The notes beneath the pieces are model-generated. The model ran no database searches. It was not told where the DNA came from and saw nothing but the letters and a program-made list of their open reading frames with translations. The position numbers were made by a program, and so were the translations under genes. A stretch of DNA of 64,000 nucleotides. Source: Cronobacter malonaticus LMG 23826. Lineage in GTDB: Bacteria > Pseudomonadota > Gammaproteobacteria > Enterobacterales > Enterobacteriaceae. Below are positions 6,767 to 16,164 of the stretch, in pieces (the first letter of the stretch is position 1; each line of letters opens with the position of its first letter). The DNA is taken from contig NZ_CP013940.1 of NCBI RefSeq assembly GCF_001277215.2, positions 1,984,001-2,048,000 of the forward strand, in the 5' to 3' direction.

Positions 6767-9700
6767 ATGTTCAGTAAAGTGCTTATCGCCAACCGCGGCG
6801 AGATCGCCTGTCGCGCCATTCGTACCCTGAAGAAAATGGGCATCGCGAGCGTCGCGGTCTACTCAACGCCGGATCGTAACGCGCAGCATGTGCGCGATGC
6901 CGATATCGCCATCGCGCTCGACGGCGACGCGGCGCGCGACACCTACCTTAACGTCGATAAAATTCTCGCAGCGGCGAAAGCGAGCGGGGCGCAGGCGATT
7001 TTCCCCGGCTACGGCTTTCTTTCCGAGCGCGCCGAATTCGCGGCGGCGTGCGAAGCCGCGGGGCTGGTATTTATCGGCCCGACGCCGCAGCAGATTGGCG
7101 ATTTTGGCCTGAAACACCGCGCCCGCGCGCTGGCGGCACAGGCGGGTGTGCCGATGACGCCGGGCAGCGGGCTGCTGCGCTCGCTTGAGGAGGCAACCCA
7201 GGCGGCCGAAGACATTGGCTACCCGGTGATGCTGAAAACCACGGCGGGCGGCGGCGGCATTGGGCTAACGCGCTGTGACGACGCACCTTCGCTGGCGCAA
7301 GCCTGGGAGAGCGTCAGACGCCAGGGCCTGCAGTTTTTCAGCGATGACGGCGTGTTTATTGAGAAATTCATCAGCCGCGCGCGTCACCTGGAAGTGCAGA
7401 TCCTGGGCGATGGCAAAGGCTACGTGGCGGCGCTTGGCGAGCGTGACTGTTCGCTCCAGCGCCGCAACCAGAAAGTGGTGGAAGAGACGCCCGCGCCGGG
7501 TCTGCCGCAGGCGACCCGCGAGGCCCTGCATGCCGCCGCGGTGGCGCTTGGCGAATCGGTCAATTATCGCAGCGCAGGCACCGTAGAGTTTATCTACGAC
7601 GCCGGGAGCGATCGCTTCTGGTTTCTGGAGGTCAACACCCGCCTTCAGGTGGAGCACCCGGTAACCGAGGCCGTGACGGGGCTCGATCTTATCGAGTGCA
7701 TGATCAATGTGGCGGCGGGCGAGCCGCTGGACAGGGCGCGTCTCGCAAAAGCTCCCCAGGGCGCGTCAATAGAAGTGCGTCTCTATGCTGAAGATCCGCT
7801 GAAAAACTTCCAGCCGTCGCCGGGGCAGCTTACCGACGTGCACTTCCCTGACAGCGTGCGCGTCGATGGCTGGGTCAGCACCGGCGCGGAGGTCAGCGCG
7901 TTTTACGATCCGATGATCGCCAAAATCATCGTTCACGGCGACGACCGCCCGCAGGCGCTTTCGAAACTTCGTCAGGCACTTGACGCCACGCGTCTGCACG
8001 GTATCGCCACCAATCTTGATTATCTGCGCCAGATTATTCGTCTGGAGGCGTTTGAAAACGCCACCATGTGGACGCGCCTGCTGGATGAGGTGAGCTACCA
8101 CGCGCACGCCATCGAAGTGCTGGAGCCGGGCACCTGGAGCAGCGTGCAGGATTATCCGGGGCGTCTGGGCTACTGGGATATCGGCGTACCGCCGTCCGGG
8201 CCGATGGACGATTACGCCTTCCGGCTGGCCAACCGTATCGTCGGTAACGCGCCGGAGGCCGCCGGACTTGAATTCACGCTTCAGGGGCCGACGCTGCGCT
8301 TTCACAGCGACGCCATCTTCGCGCTCACCGGCGCGGACTGCGACGCAAAGCTCGATGGCGAGCCGGTCACCTGCTGGCAGCCGGTCACGGCGCGCGCCGG
8401 ACAGACGCTGACGCTGGGCCGCGCCCGTACAGGCTGTCGCGGTTATCTGGCGGTGCGTAACGGCATCGACGTGCCGCAGTATCTCGGCAGCCGGTCCACC
8501 TTCGCGCTCGGGCAGTTCGGCGGCCATGCCGGACGCACGCTGCGCCCCGGCGACGTGCTGGCGATATCGCGCCCGGCGCTCGCCGCCTGCACCACACCTG
8601 CGCCCATTTCGCCGCCCCAGATGCCGGAGCCGGGGGTTATCCCGCGTTATGGCGAGGTCTGGAATATCGGCGTGCTCTACGGGCCGCACGGCGCGCCCGA
8701 TTTCTTCACGCCCGCGTCGATGGACGCCTTCTTCGCCGCCGAATGGCAGGTGCATTACAACTCCAACCGTCTCGGCGTGCGGCTGGTCGGCCCGAAGCCG
8801 GAATGGAGCCGCGCCGACGGCGGCGAGGCAGGCCTGCATCCGTCAAACGTTCACGACTGCGAATACGCTATCGGGGCGATTAACTTTACCGGCGACTTCC
8901 CGGTGATCCTCACCCGCGACGGCCCAAGCCTCGGCGGTTTTGTCTGCCCGGTCACCATTGCCCGCGCGGAGCTGTGGAAAGTCGGTCAGGTGAAGCCTGG
9001 CGACCGTATTCGTTTTCACCCGATTAGCATCGAACATGCGCAGTCGCTGGAGCTGGCGCAGGAAGTGGCCTGCAACCATCTGCGCGCGGTGACGGCCCGC
9101 CCGGATGAGACGCCAACGCTGCTGCCCGGCACGACCGGGAGTGCGGCGATTTTAGCCGAAGTGCCTGCGCAAAATGGGCTGCCCGCCGTGGTCTGGCGGC
9201 AGGCGGGCGACAGCTACATTCTCATCGAATATGGCGACAACGTGCTGGATCTGGCGCTGCGCCTGCGCGTGCATCTGCTGATGAAAGCGATTCGTTCGAG
9301 CGGCGTTGAGGGCGTGGAGGAGCTTTCGCCCGGCGTGCGCTCGTTGCAGGTGCGTTACGACAGCCAGCGTCTGGGGCAGCGCGCCTTGCTGACGTTGCTG
9401 ATGAGCCTTGAAAAACAGCTTGGCGATGTGGAGTCGCTGACGCTCCCCTCGCGAATCGTCTGGCTGCCGATGGCGTTTGAAGACAGCGCGACGCTTGGCG
9501 CGGTCGAGCGATACCAGCAGACCGTGCGCGCCCAGGCACCGTGGCTGCCGAATAACGTCGATTTTATCTGCCGCGCAAACGGGCTGTCGCACCGCGACGA
9601 TGTGAAAAAGGTAGTGTTTGACGCGAGTTATCTGATCCTTGGGCTTGGAGATGTCTACCTCGGCGCGCCGTGCGCGGTGCCGGTCGATCCGCGCCATCGC

Positions 9701-10375
9701 CTGCTCAGTTCGAAATATAACCCGGCACGCACGTGGACGGCCGAGGGCACTGTCGGCATCGGCGGGATGTATATGTGCATCTACGGTATGGATTCGCCCG
9801 GCGGCTACCAGCTGGTGGGGCGCACGCTGCCCATCTGGAACAAATTCCTCAAAAACCCGCAGTTCGGCGAGGAGCCGTGGCTGCTGAAGTTCTTCGATCA
9901 GGTGCGCTTCTACCCGGTGAGCGAAGCCGAGCTGAACGATTTCCGTGACGCCTTCCGCGAGGGCCGCGCGTCTGTCCGTATTGAAGAGAGCGAGTTTGAT
10001 TTTGCGGCATACCGCGCCTTTTTAGCGGCCAACGAGCAGGATATCGCCGCGTTCCGCGAGCGTCAGCAGGCCGCGTTCAGCGCCGAGGTGGCGCACTGGC
10101 ACACCCAGGAGCCGGAGGCCGATACGCAGGTGTTGAAGGCCGAAGACGAGGCCGAAAGCGAAGGGCAACTGGTGAGCGCCGATCTCAACGGCAACGTCTG
10201 GAAGATTCTGGTCGAGCCGGGCCAGCGGGTGAAGCAGGGCGAGCCGCTGATTGTAGTGGAAGCCATGAAGATGGAGCTGATGGTGCATGCGCCGGCGGAT
10301 GGCGTGGTGGCGCGTATCCGTTGCCAGCAGGGGCTGCCTGTGGCACCGGGCGATGCCCTCCTGTGGCTGAGTTGA
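6767..10375 (+). CDS. uca: Urea carboxylase, biotin-dependent
   Basis: Cytoplasmic enzyme converting urea, bicarbonate and ATP to allophanate, the substrate of the preceding gene product. The 1202 residues hold, in order: a biotin carboxylase module (about 1-450, beginning KVLIANRGEIACRAIR, with the ATP-grasp glycine loop TTAGGGGIG and EVNTRLQVEHPVTE), a KipA/AHS2-type domain (about 455-760), a KipI/AHS1-type domain (about 800-1000), and a C-terminal biotinyl domain with EAMKMELM, the biotinylated lysine at about 1168. The length is normal for bacterial urea carboxylase. The start is fixed by GAGGAG overlapping the previous stop. With AtzF it replaces urease; no urease gene is seen in the window. 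Confidence 0.97.
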   Translation: MFSKVLIANRGEIACRAIRTLKKMGIASVAVYSTPDRNAQHVRDADIAIALDGDAARDTYLNVDKILAAAKASGAQAIFPGYGFLSERAEFAAACEAAGLVFIGPTPQQIGDFGLKHRARALAAQAGVPMTPGSGLLRSLEEATQAAEDIGYPVMLKTTAGGGGIGLTRCDDAPSLAQAWESVRRQGLQFFSDDGVFIEKFISRARHLEVQILGDGKGYVAALGERDCSLQRRNQKVVEETPAPGLPQATREALHAAAVALGESVNYRSAGTVEFIYDAGSDRFWFLEVNTRLQVEHPVTEAVTGLDLIECMINVAAGEPLDRARLAKAPQGASIEVRLYAEDPLKNFQPSPGQLTDVHFPDSVRVDGWVSTGAEVSAFYDPMIAKIIVHGDDRPQALSKLRQALDATRLHGIATNLDYLRQIIRLEAFENATMWTRLLDEVSYHAHAIEVLEPGTWSSVQDYPGRLGYWDIGVPPSGPMDDYAFRLANRIVGNAPEAAGLEFTLQGPTLRFHSDAIFALTGADCDAKLDGEPVTCWQPVTARAGQTLTLGRARTGCRGYLAVRNGIDVPQYLGSRSTFALGQFGGHAGRTLRPGDVLAISRPALAACTTPAPISPPQMPEPGVIPRYGEVWNIGVLYGPHGAPDFFTPASMDAFFAAEWQVHYNSNRLGVRLVGPKPEWSRADGGEAGLHPSNVHDCEYAIGAINFTGDFPVILTRDGPSLGGFVCPVTIARAELWKVGQVKPGDRIRFHPISIEHAQSLELAQEVACNHLRAVTARPDETPTLLPGTTGSAAILAEVPAQNGLPAVVWRQAGDSYILIEYGDNVLDLALRLRVHLLMKAIRSSGVEGVEELSPGVRSLQVRYDSQRLGQRALLTLLMSLEKQLGDVESLTLPSRIVWLPMAFEDSATLGAVERYQQTVRAQAPWLPNNVDFICRANGLSHRDDVKKVVFDASYLILGLGDVYLGAPCAVPVDPRHRLLSSKYNPARTWTAEGTVGIGGMYMCIYGMDSPGGYQLVGRTLPIWNKFLKNPQFGEEPWLLKFFDQVRFYPVSEAELNDFRDAFREGRASVRIEESEFDFAAYRAFLAANEQDIAAFRERQQAAFSAEVAHWHTQEPEADTQVLKAEDEAESEGQLVSADLNGNVWKILVEPGQRVKQGEPLIVVEAMKMELMVHAPADGVVARIRCQQGLPVAPGDALLWLS

Positions 10376-10399
10376 CCTGGCTTACGTGTCGTGCGAGGT

Positions 10400-10521
10400 G
10401 GCGGGTGCGCTGACGCTTACCCGCCCTACAACGCAAGCCGCCCCCGTAGGGCGGGTAAGCGAAGCGCATCCGCCGCGTAAAACAAATAGCACGTAGGGCG
10501 TGTAAGCAACGCGCACCCGCC
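10400..10521. repeat. Three GTAGGG repeats between urea carboxylase and gntR
   Basis: Copies at 10400-10429 (reverse), 10446-10474 and 10493-10521 (forward, the last with a short deletion/substitution in the core). They lie in a 176-base gap inside what otherwise looks like one operon. They could stabilise the upstream message or attenuate read-through. Confidence 0.88.
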
Positions 10522-10551
10522 ATATCAAACCAGACGCCAACAGGAGGCGCT

Positions 10552-11250
10552 ATGCCACTCACTGCCCGACAACGCGCGGCGCCGGAGGCGCAGGGCGATC
10601 GCATCTACCGGCTGATGAAGCAGGCGATCTTCGATTTCCGGCTGCTGCCCGGCGATCGCTTCAGCGAAAACGACGTCGCCGCGCGCATGGGGGCGAGCCG
10701 CACGCCGGTGCGCCAGGCGCTGCACCGGCTTGAACAGGAAGGCTATCTCGACGTCCAGCCGCGCAGCGGCTGGCAGGTGCGGCCGATCGATTTCGACCAT
10801 CTGGAGGCGCTCTACGATCTGCGCATTGTGCTGGAGACAGAAGCCGTCGCGCGCCTCTGCGCCCTGCCGGCGCACGTCACGCCGCTGCCGCTGCGTGAGC
10901 TGCGCGAATTCTGGATTGACGCACCGCCGCTCGCGGACGGCAGCGATGTCGCGCCGCACGATGAGGCCTTCCACATGACGCTCGTCGGCACCGCAGGCAA
11001 CCCGGAAATGGCGCGCGTGCATCGCGAGGTCACGGAAAAAATCCGCATTGTGCGCCGCATGGATTTCACCCAGGCGTCGCGCGTCAGCGCGACCTACGCC
11101 GAGCACGGCCAGATCCTGCTCGCCATATTTGAACGCAACCTGAAGGAGGCCCGGACCCGACTGCACGACCATATCGCCCAAAGCCAGAAAGAGGTTCGCA
11201 AGATTACGCTGCACGCCCTGCAACAGGCGCGGCGTGGCGCGTCAGATTAA
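10552..11250 (+). CDS. GntR-family regulator with FCD domain
   Basis: Protein of 232 residues with an N-terminal winged helix (about 17-80: RIYRLMKQAIFDFRLLPGDRFSENDVAARM, then SRTPVRQALHRLEQEGYL) and a C-terminal all-helical FCD ligand-binding domain. The FCD metal-site pattern is suggested by HDEAFH, and by later histidines in YAEHGQ and LHDHI. It is the likely local regulator of the urea genes, perhaps through the palindrome at 4912-4931 with a pathway intermediate as ligand; both points are inferred from position. AGGAGG precedes the ATG. It sits between the catabolic pair and the transporter genes, all on one strand. Confidence 0.9.
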   Translation: MPLTARQRAAPEAQGDRIYRLMKQAIFDFRLLPGDRFSENDVAARMGASRTPVRQALHRLEQEGYLDVQPRSGWQVRPIDFDHLEALYDLRIVLETEAVARLCALPAHVTPLPLRELREFWIDAPPLADGSDVAPHDEAFHMTLVGTAGNPEMARVHREVTEKIRIVRRMDFTQASRVSATYAEHGQILLAIFERNLKEARTRLHDHIAQSQKEVRKITLHALQQARRGASD

Positions 11251-11286
11251 CCGTACACACAGCATCCATTATCAGGAGTGACCTTT

Positions 11287-12558
11287 ATGCATCGTCGTAC
11301 TCTGTTAAAAGCTTTCGCCCTTTCCGCCTCGGTCATCAGCATGGGGTTCGCCTTCAGCGCCCAGGCCGCCGACACCATTAAAGTGGGCATCATGCACTCG
11401 CTCTCCGGCACGATGGCGATTTCTGAAACGCCGCTGAAAGATGTGGCGCTGATGACTATCGATGAGATCAACGCCAAAGGCGGCGTTCTCGGTAAAAAGC
11501 TGGAGCCGGTAGTGGTTGACCCGGCCTCCAACTGGCCGCTGTTCGCCGAGAAAGCCCGTCAGCTGCTGAGCAAGGATAAGGTCGCTGCCGTGTTCGGCTG
11601 CTGGACATCGGTGTCGCGTAAATCGGTGCTGCCGGTCTTTGAAGAACTCAACGGGCTGCTGTTCTACCCGGTGCAGTATGAGGGCGAAGAGATGTCGCCG
11701 AACGTCTTCTATACAGGTGCCGCGCCTAACCAGCAGGCGATCCCGGCGGTGGAGTACCTGATGAGCGAGGATGGCGGCGGCGCGAAGCGCTTCTTCCTGC
11801 TCGGCACCGATTACGTCTATCCACGCACCACCAATAAAATCCTGCGCGCGTTCCTGCACTCTAAAGGCGTGCAGGACAAAGACATTGAAGAGGTCTACAC
11901 GCCGTTTGGCTACAGCGACTACCAGACGATTGTCGCCAACATCAAGAAATTCTCCGCGGGCGGTAAAACGGCGGTCGTTTCCACCATTAACGGCGATTCC
12001 AACGTGCCGTTCTATAAAGAGCTGGCGAACCAGGGGCTGAAGGCGACCGACGTGCCGGTGGTGGCGTTCTCGGTGGGCGAAGAAGAACTGCGCGGGATTG
12101 ACGCCAAACCGCTGGTGGGCAATCTGGCCGCGTGGAACTACTTCGAGTCGGTGGATAACCCGGAAAACAAGAAATTTGTCGCCGATTACCGCGCTTACGC
12201 CAAAGCGCACAAGCTGCCGAACGCCGATACCGTGGTGACCAACGATCCGATGGAGGCGACGTATGTCGGCATTCATATGTGGGCGCAGGCGGTAGAGAAG
12301 GCGGGCACGACGGATGTCGACAAAGTGCGCGCGGCGATGGCGGGGCAATCGTTCAAGGCACCGTCCGGCTTTACGCTGACGATGGATAACACCAATCACC
12401 ATCTGCATAAACCGGTGATGATTGGCGAGATCGAGGGCAACGGCCAGTTCAACGTGGTGTGGCAGACCGAAGCACCCGTGCGTGCGCAGCCGTGGAGCCC
12501 GTATATCGCCGGGAACGATAAGAAAGCCGATACGCCGGTGAAAACCGCCAGCAATTAA
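11287..12558 (+). CDS. urtA: Urea ABC transporter, periplasmic binding protein UrtA
   Basis: Substrate-binding protein of 423 residues for high-affinity urea uptake. The signal sequence starts MHRRTLLKAFALSASV, whose twin arginine recalls a Tat signal, and is cleaved near AQA-AD. The mature part begins DTIKVGIMHSLSGTMAISE and continues with VFGCWTSVSRKSVLPV and LLFYPVQYEGEEMSPN, which are specific to UrtA rather than to branched amino-acid binding proteins. AGGAG lies eight bases before the ATG at 11287; the in-frame GTG at 11278 overlaps that site and is rejected. It leads the urtABCDE genes, with two repeat copies between it and urtB. Confidence 0.95.
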   Translation: MHRRTLLKAFALSASVISMGFAFSAQAADTIKVGIMHSLSGTMAISETPLKDVALMTIDEINAKGGVLGKKLEPVVVDPASNWPLFAEKARQLLSKDKVAAVFGCWTSVSRKSVLPVFEELNGLLFYPVQYEGEEMSPNVFYTGAAPNQQAIPAVEYLMSEDGGGAKRFFLLGTDYVYPRTTNKILRAFLHSKGVQDKDIEEVYTPFGYSDYQTIVANIKKFSAGGKTAVVSTINGDSNVPFYKELANQGLKATDVPVVAFSVGEEELRGIDAKPLVGNLAAWNYFESVDNPENKKFVADYRAYAKAHKLPNADTVVTNDPMEATYVGIHMWAQAVEKAGTTDVDKVRAAMAGQSFKAPSGFTLTMDNTNHHLHKPVMIGEIEGNGQFNVVWQTEAPVRAQPWSPYIAGNDKKADTPVKTASN

Positions 12559-12596
12559 GGGGCGGTCACGGGCCAGGCAATTGTTCCGGTTAATGT

Positions 12597-12670
12597 GGCG
12601 GGTGCGCAAGCTTACCCGCCCTACACGGAATAAACGTGTTTTGTAGGGCGGGTAAGCTTGCGCACCCGCC
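12597..12670. repeat. Two inverted GTAGGG repeats between urtA and urtB
   Basis: Copies at 12597-12624 (reverse) and 12643-12670 (forward) form a large inverted pair after urtA. This is a position where REP-like structures often protect the abundant binding-protein message, which is known for other ABC operons and inferred here. Confidence 0.88.
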
Positions 12671-12722
12671 ATAAAAAACCTGTAACTGCCCACCCGCCAT
12701 AACGGTTGCAAAGGAGATACCC

Positions 12723-14288
12723 ATGACATTATTCCGCTGGCTGATGGTCGCCGCCTTGCTGGTGCCGTGGCTCGCCCGCGCCGGTGACGCCGATGATTTC
12801 GCGGCTGCGAGCCGAAGCACACAGGCTGCGCTGCTGCAAACCTGGGCGACCGCCCCGGACGCCGCGCGTCTGCCGCTGCTGGTCGCGCTTGGCCAGGAGA
12901 ATCTGGTCGTTGATACGCAAAAGCATCCGTTCGCGCAGCGCCCGGAAGGGCTGACCGCGCTCGGGAACGCCGCCACGCCGGTGGGCGCGGTAAAACCGCT
13001 TCGGCTTACTAACCGCCTGCGCAATCTCGCCGCCGCAGCGCTGGCCACGCACCATCTGGTAAGTGACAACGTCACGCAGCGTCTTGATGCCGCCCGCACG
13101 CTTCAGCGCGACGGCGACACGCAAATGGCTCCCTTACTGACGCAGCGCCTGGCCGTCGAAAAAGACGACACCGTGCGTGAGGCGCTCGCCAGCGCGCTCG
13201 CCAGCCTGCAACTGGCAAGCCCGGATGCAACTGTGCGCCTGAATGCCGTCACGCGGCTTGGCGAATCCGGCGATCCGCAAACCCGCGCGCGGCTCCAGCC
13301 CTTTACCGACGCGGCCAGCGAGCCTGACGCCCGCGTGCGCGAAGCCGCGGCGGCAAGCGTTCGCGCGATTGACCATCGCCTGATGGTCGGCGATCTGCTC
13401 GGCCAGGCGTTTATGGGGCTGTCGCTCGGCTCGATTCTGCTGCTGGCCGCGCTTGGTCTTGCCATCACCTACGGCCTGCTCGGCGTTATCAATATGGCCC
13501 ACGGTGAAATGCTGATGCTCGGCGCTTACACCACCTGGTGCGTGCAAAACGCGCTGGCGGAATTTGCGCCGCAGTGGCTGGCGTTCTATCCGCTGCTGGC
13601 GCTGCCGGTGGCGTTTCTGGTAACGGCCTGCGCGGGAATGGCGCTTGAGCGCACCATTATTCGCCACCTGTATGGCCGCCCGCTGGAGACGCTGCTCGCC
13701 ACCTGGGGCATCAGCCTGATGCTTATTCAGCTGGTGCGCATGGCGTTTGGCGCGCAAAACGTCGAGGTGGCGAACCCGGCCTGGCTCTCCGGCGGCATTC
13801 AGGTGCTGCCGAACCTGATCCTGCCGTGGAACCGGCTGATGGTGATGGGTTTTGTGCTGCTGGTGCTGTTTTTCACCTGGCTTGTGCTGAATAAAACGCG
13901 GCTTGGCATGAACGTGCGGGCGGTAACGCAAAACCGCGCAATGGCCGCCTGCTGCGGCGTGCCGACCGGACGCGTCGATATGCTGGCCTTCGGGCTTGGC
14001 TCCGGTATCGCGGGCCTTGGCGGCGTGGCGCTCTCCCAGCTGGGCAATGTCGGGCCGGAACTCGGCCAGGGCTACATCATCGATTCCTTTTTAGTGGTGG
14101 TGCTGGGCGGCGTTGGCCAGCTGGCGGGCAGCGTGGCGGCGGCGTTCGGTCTAGGTATTTTCAATAAAATCCTCGAACCGCAGGTCGGCGCGGTGCTCGG
14201 CAAAATCGCCATCCTGGTGATGGTTATCCTGTTTATCCAGAAACGCCCGCAGGGGCTGTTCGCACTCAAAGGGAGGGCCGTGGAATGA
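12723..14288 (+). CDS. urtB: Urea ABC transporter permease UrtB
   Basis: Inner-membrane permease of 521 residues in the LivH class. It has a signal-like start (MTLFRWLMVAALLVPWLARA), an extracytoplasmic N-terminal region of about 200 residues rich in short helical repeats (HEAT-like, a feature of UrtB but not of LivH), then about eight membrane segments from residue 225. Typical motifs are YGLLGVINMAHGEMLMLGAY and GLGGVALSQLGNVGPELGQG. AAGGAGAT precedes the ATG. The gene overlaps urtC by four bases (ATGA), which indicates translational coupling. Confidence 0.95.
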   Translation: MTLFRWLMVAALLVPWLARAGDADDFAAASRSTQAALLQTWATAPDAARLPLLVALGQENLVVDTQKHPFAQRPEGLTALGNAATPVGAVKPLRLTNRLRNLAAAALATHHLVSDNVTQRLDAARTLQRDGDTQMAPLLTQRLAVEKDDTVREALASALASLQLASPDATVRLNAVTRLGESGDPQTRARLQPFTDAASEPDARVREAAAASVRAIDHRLMVGDLLGQAFMGLSLGSILLLAALGLAITYGLLGVINMAHGEMLMLGAYTTWCVQNALAEFAPQWLAFYPLLALPVAFLVTACAGMALERTIIRHLYGRPLETLLATWGISLMLIQLVRMAFGAQNVEVANPAWLSGGIQVLPNLILPWNRLMVMGFVLLVLFFTWLVLNKTRLGMNVRAVTQNRAMAACCGVPTGRVDMLAFGLGSGIAGLGGVALSQLGNVGPELGQGYIIDSFLVVVLGGVGQLAGSVAAAFGLGIFNKILEPQVGAVLGKIAILVMVILFIQKRPQGLFALKGRAVE

Positions 14289-15358
14289 CGCAGCCGATTA
14301 CCTTAACGCTGGTCCGAAAAGCGCCGCGCCTGAGCCTTATCGCAGGCGGGCTGGCGCTGGCGGCGCTCTTCGCGCTGCCGTTTCTCACGCTCTTACCCGC
14401 AAGCCATCCGCTCGCGGTCTCGACCTGGACGCTGACATTAATGGGCAAAATCCTCTGCTACGCGACTGTCGCCGTGGCGCTGGATCTGGTCTGGGGCTAC
14501 GCCGGGCTTTTATCGCTCGGCCATGGGATTTTCTTCGCGCTCGGCGGCTACGCGATGGGCATGTACCTGATGCGCCAGGCGGCCGGCGACGGGCTGCCCG
14601 CGTTTATGTCGTTTCTCTCCTGGAGCGAGCTGCCGTGGTACTGGTGGGGCACGTCGAATTTTCTCTGGGCGCTGCTGCTGGTGGTGCTGGTGCCGGGGCT
14701 GCTGGCGCTGGTTTTCGGCTTTTTTGCCTTCCGTTCGAAAATCAAGGGCGTCTATTTTTCCATCATTACCCAGGCGCTGACGTTCGCCGGGATGCTGCTC
14801 TTTTTTCGCAATGAAACCGGCTTTGGCGGCAACAACGGCTTTACCGGCTTTACCACGCTGCTCGGGTTTTCGCTCACCGCGACCGGCACGCGCATCGCGC
14901 TTTTTATCGCTACGCTCGCTTTGCTGCTGGCCTGTCTTGCCGTCGGGCTGTGGCTCGCGCGCAGCAAATTTGGCCGGGTGCTGACGGCGGTGCGCGACGC
15001 TGAAAGCCGCCTGATGTTCTGCGGCTACGATCCGCGCGGCTTCAAGCTGCTGGTCTGGACGATTTCGGCCGTAATGTGCGGCCTTGCAGGCGCGCTCTAT
15101 GTGCCGCAGGTGGGCATTATTAACCCTGGCGAAATGTCGCCGACCAACTCCATTGAAGCCGCGATCTGGGTGGCGCTCGGCGGGCGCGGCACGCTGGTAG
15201 GGCCGGTGTTCGGCGCGCTGCTGGTGAACGGAGCCAAAAGCCTCTTTACCGTGGTGATGCCGGAGTACTGGCAGCTCTTTTTAGGACTGATATTTATCCT
15301 GATCACCCTGTTTTTGCCGCGCGGCGTGGCGGGGCTTCTGCGCAGAGGAGAGAAATAA
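14285..15358 (+). CDS. urtC: Urea ABC transporter permease UrtC
   Basis: Inner-membrane permease of 357 residues in the LivM class, forming the channel with UrtB. Motifs include DLVWGYAGLLSLGHGIFFAL, RSKIKGVYFSIITQALTFAG, GFGGNNGFTGF and the cytoplasmic coupling region AVRDAESRLMFCGYDPR. About ten hydrophobic segments are visible. The start codon overlaps the urtB stop, and the stop TAA shares its last base with the urtD ATG. Confidence 0.95.
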   Translation: MTQPITLTLVRKAPRLSLIAGGLALAALFALPFLTLLPASHPLAVSTWTLTLMGKILCYATVAVALDLVWGYAGLLSLGHGIFFALGGYAMGMYLMRQAAGDGLPAFMSFLSWSELPWYWWGTSNFLWALLLVVLVPGLLALVFGFFAFRSKIKGVYFSIITQALTFAGMLLFFRNETGFGGNNGFTGFTTLLGFSLTATGTRIALFIATLALLLACLAVGLWLARSKFGRVLTAVRDAESRLMFCGYDPRGFKLLVWTISAVMCGLAGALYVPQVGIINPGEMSPTNSIEAAIWVALGGRGTLVGPVFGALLVNGAKSLFTVVMPEYWQLFLGLIFILITLFLPRGVAGLLRRGEK

Positions 15359-16155
15359 TGCACCCCACGGATACGCTCTACACCCGGCAGTATGAGACCG
15401 ACCGCTTTCGCGCCCAGACCGATCCGGTGCTGCAACTGGAGAAAATCAACGTCAGTTTTGACGGCTTCCAGGCGCTCACCGATCTGACGCTCTCCACCGG
15501 CGTCGGCGAACTGCGCTGCATTATCGGCCCCAACGGGGCGGGCAAAACCACGCTGATGGATGTGATCACCGGTAAAACCCGGCCTCAGAGCGGGCGTGCG
15601 ATTTACGATCAGCGAACCGATCTGACGCGCCTTGAACCGGTGGAAATCGCCCGGCGCGGCATCGGGCGCAAGTTCCAGAAGCCGACAGTGTTTGAGGCGC
15701 TGACGGTGTTTGAAAATCTGGAACTAGCGCAAAAGGGCGATAAAACGGTGCGCGGGACGCTGCGCGCGCGGCTGAATGCCGAGCAGACCGACCGTATCGA
15801 CGCGATGCTGGCGACGCTGCGGTTAGGGGCAGAGCGCCAGCGCCAGGCCGGCGCGCTCTCGCACGGCCAGAAGCAGTTTCTGGAGATCGGCATGCTGCTG
15901 ATGCAGGAGCCGCACCTGTTGCTGCTCGACGAGCCCGCGGCGGGCATGACCGACGCGGAAACCGACTACGCCGCCGAGCTGTTTCGCGCGCTGGCGGGGA
16001 AACACTCCCTGATGGTGGTGGAGCACGATATGGGCTTCGTGGAGACCATCGCCGACAAAGTGACGGTGCTGCATCAGGGGCAGGTGCTGGCGGAAGGCTC
16101 GCTTGCAGAGGTACAGGCCAACGAACAGGTCATTGAGGTCTATCTCGGGCGTTAA
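15358..16155 (+). CDS. urtD: Urea ABC transporter ATPase UrtD
   Basis: Cytoplasmic ATPase of 265 residues in the LivG class. Walker A is GPNGAGKTT, the signature region is LSHGQKQFLEIGMLL (where LSxGQ replaces the more common LSGGQ), Walker B is LLLLDEPAAGMT, and the switch histidine is in VVEHDMGFV. The N-terminal extension of about 30 residues before the ABC fold is common in UrtD. It overlaps urtC by one base and is nine bases from urtE. Confidence 0.95.
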   Translation: MHPTDTLYTRQYETDRFRAQTDPVLQLEKINVSFDGFQALTDLTLSTGVGELRCIIGPNGAGKTTLMDVITGKTRPQSGRAIYDQRTDLTRLEPVEIARRGIGRKFQKPTVFEALTVFENLELAQKGDKTVRGTLRARLNAEQTDRIDAMLATLRLGAERQRQAGALSHGQKQFLEIGMLLMQEPHLLLLDEPAAGMTDAETDYAAELFRALAGKHSLMVVEHDMGFVETIADKVTVLHQGQVLAEGSLAEVQANEQVIEVYLGR

Positions 16156-16164
16156 GGAGCCGCG

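Noticed and set aside
5605..6843. A 412-codon open frame antisense to allophanate hydrolase
   Set aside because: It is Arg/His-rich with no family features and mirrors the codon bias of the GC-rich sense gene, which has intact catalytic motifs.
11305..12822. A 505-codon open frame antisense to urtA
   Set aside because: Same artefact of GC-rich coding sequence; it crosses the two repeat copies and has no start signals or recognisable domain.
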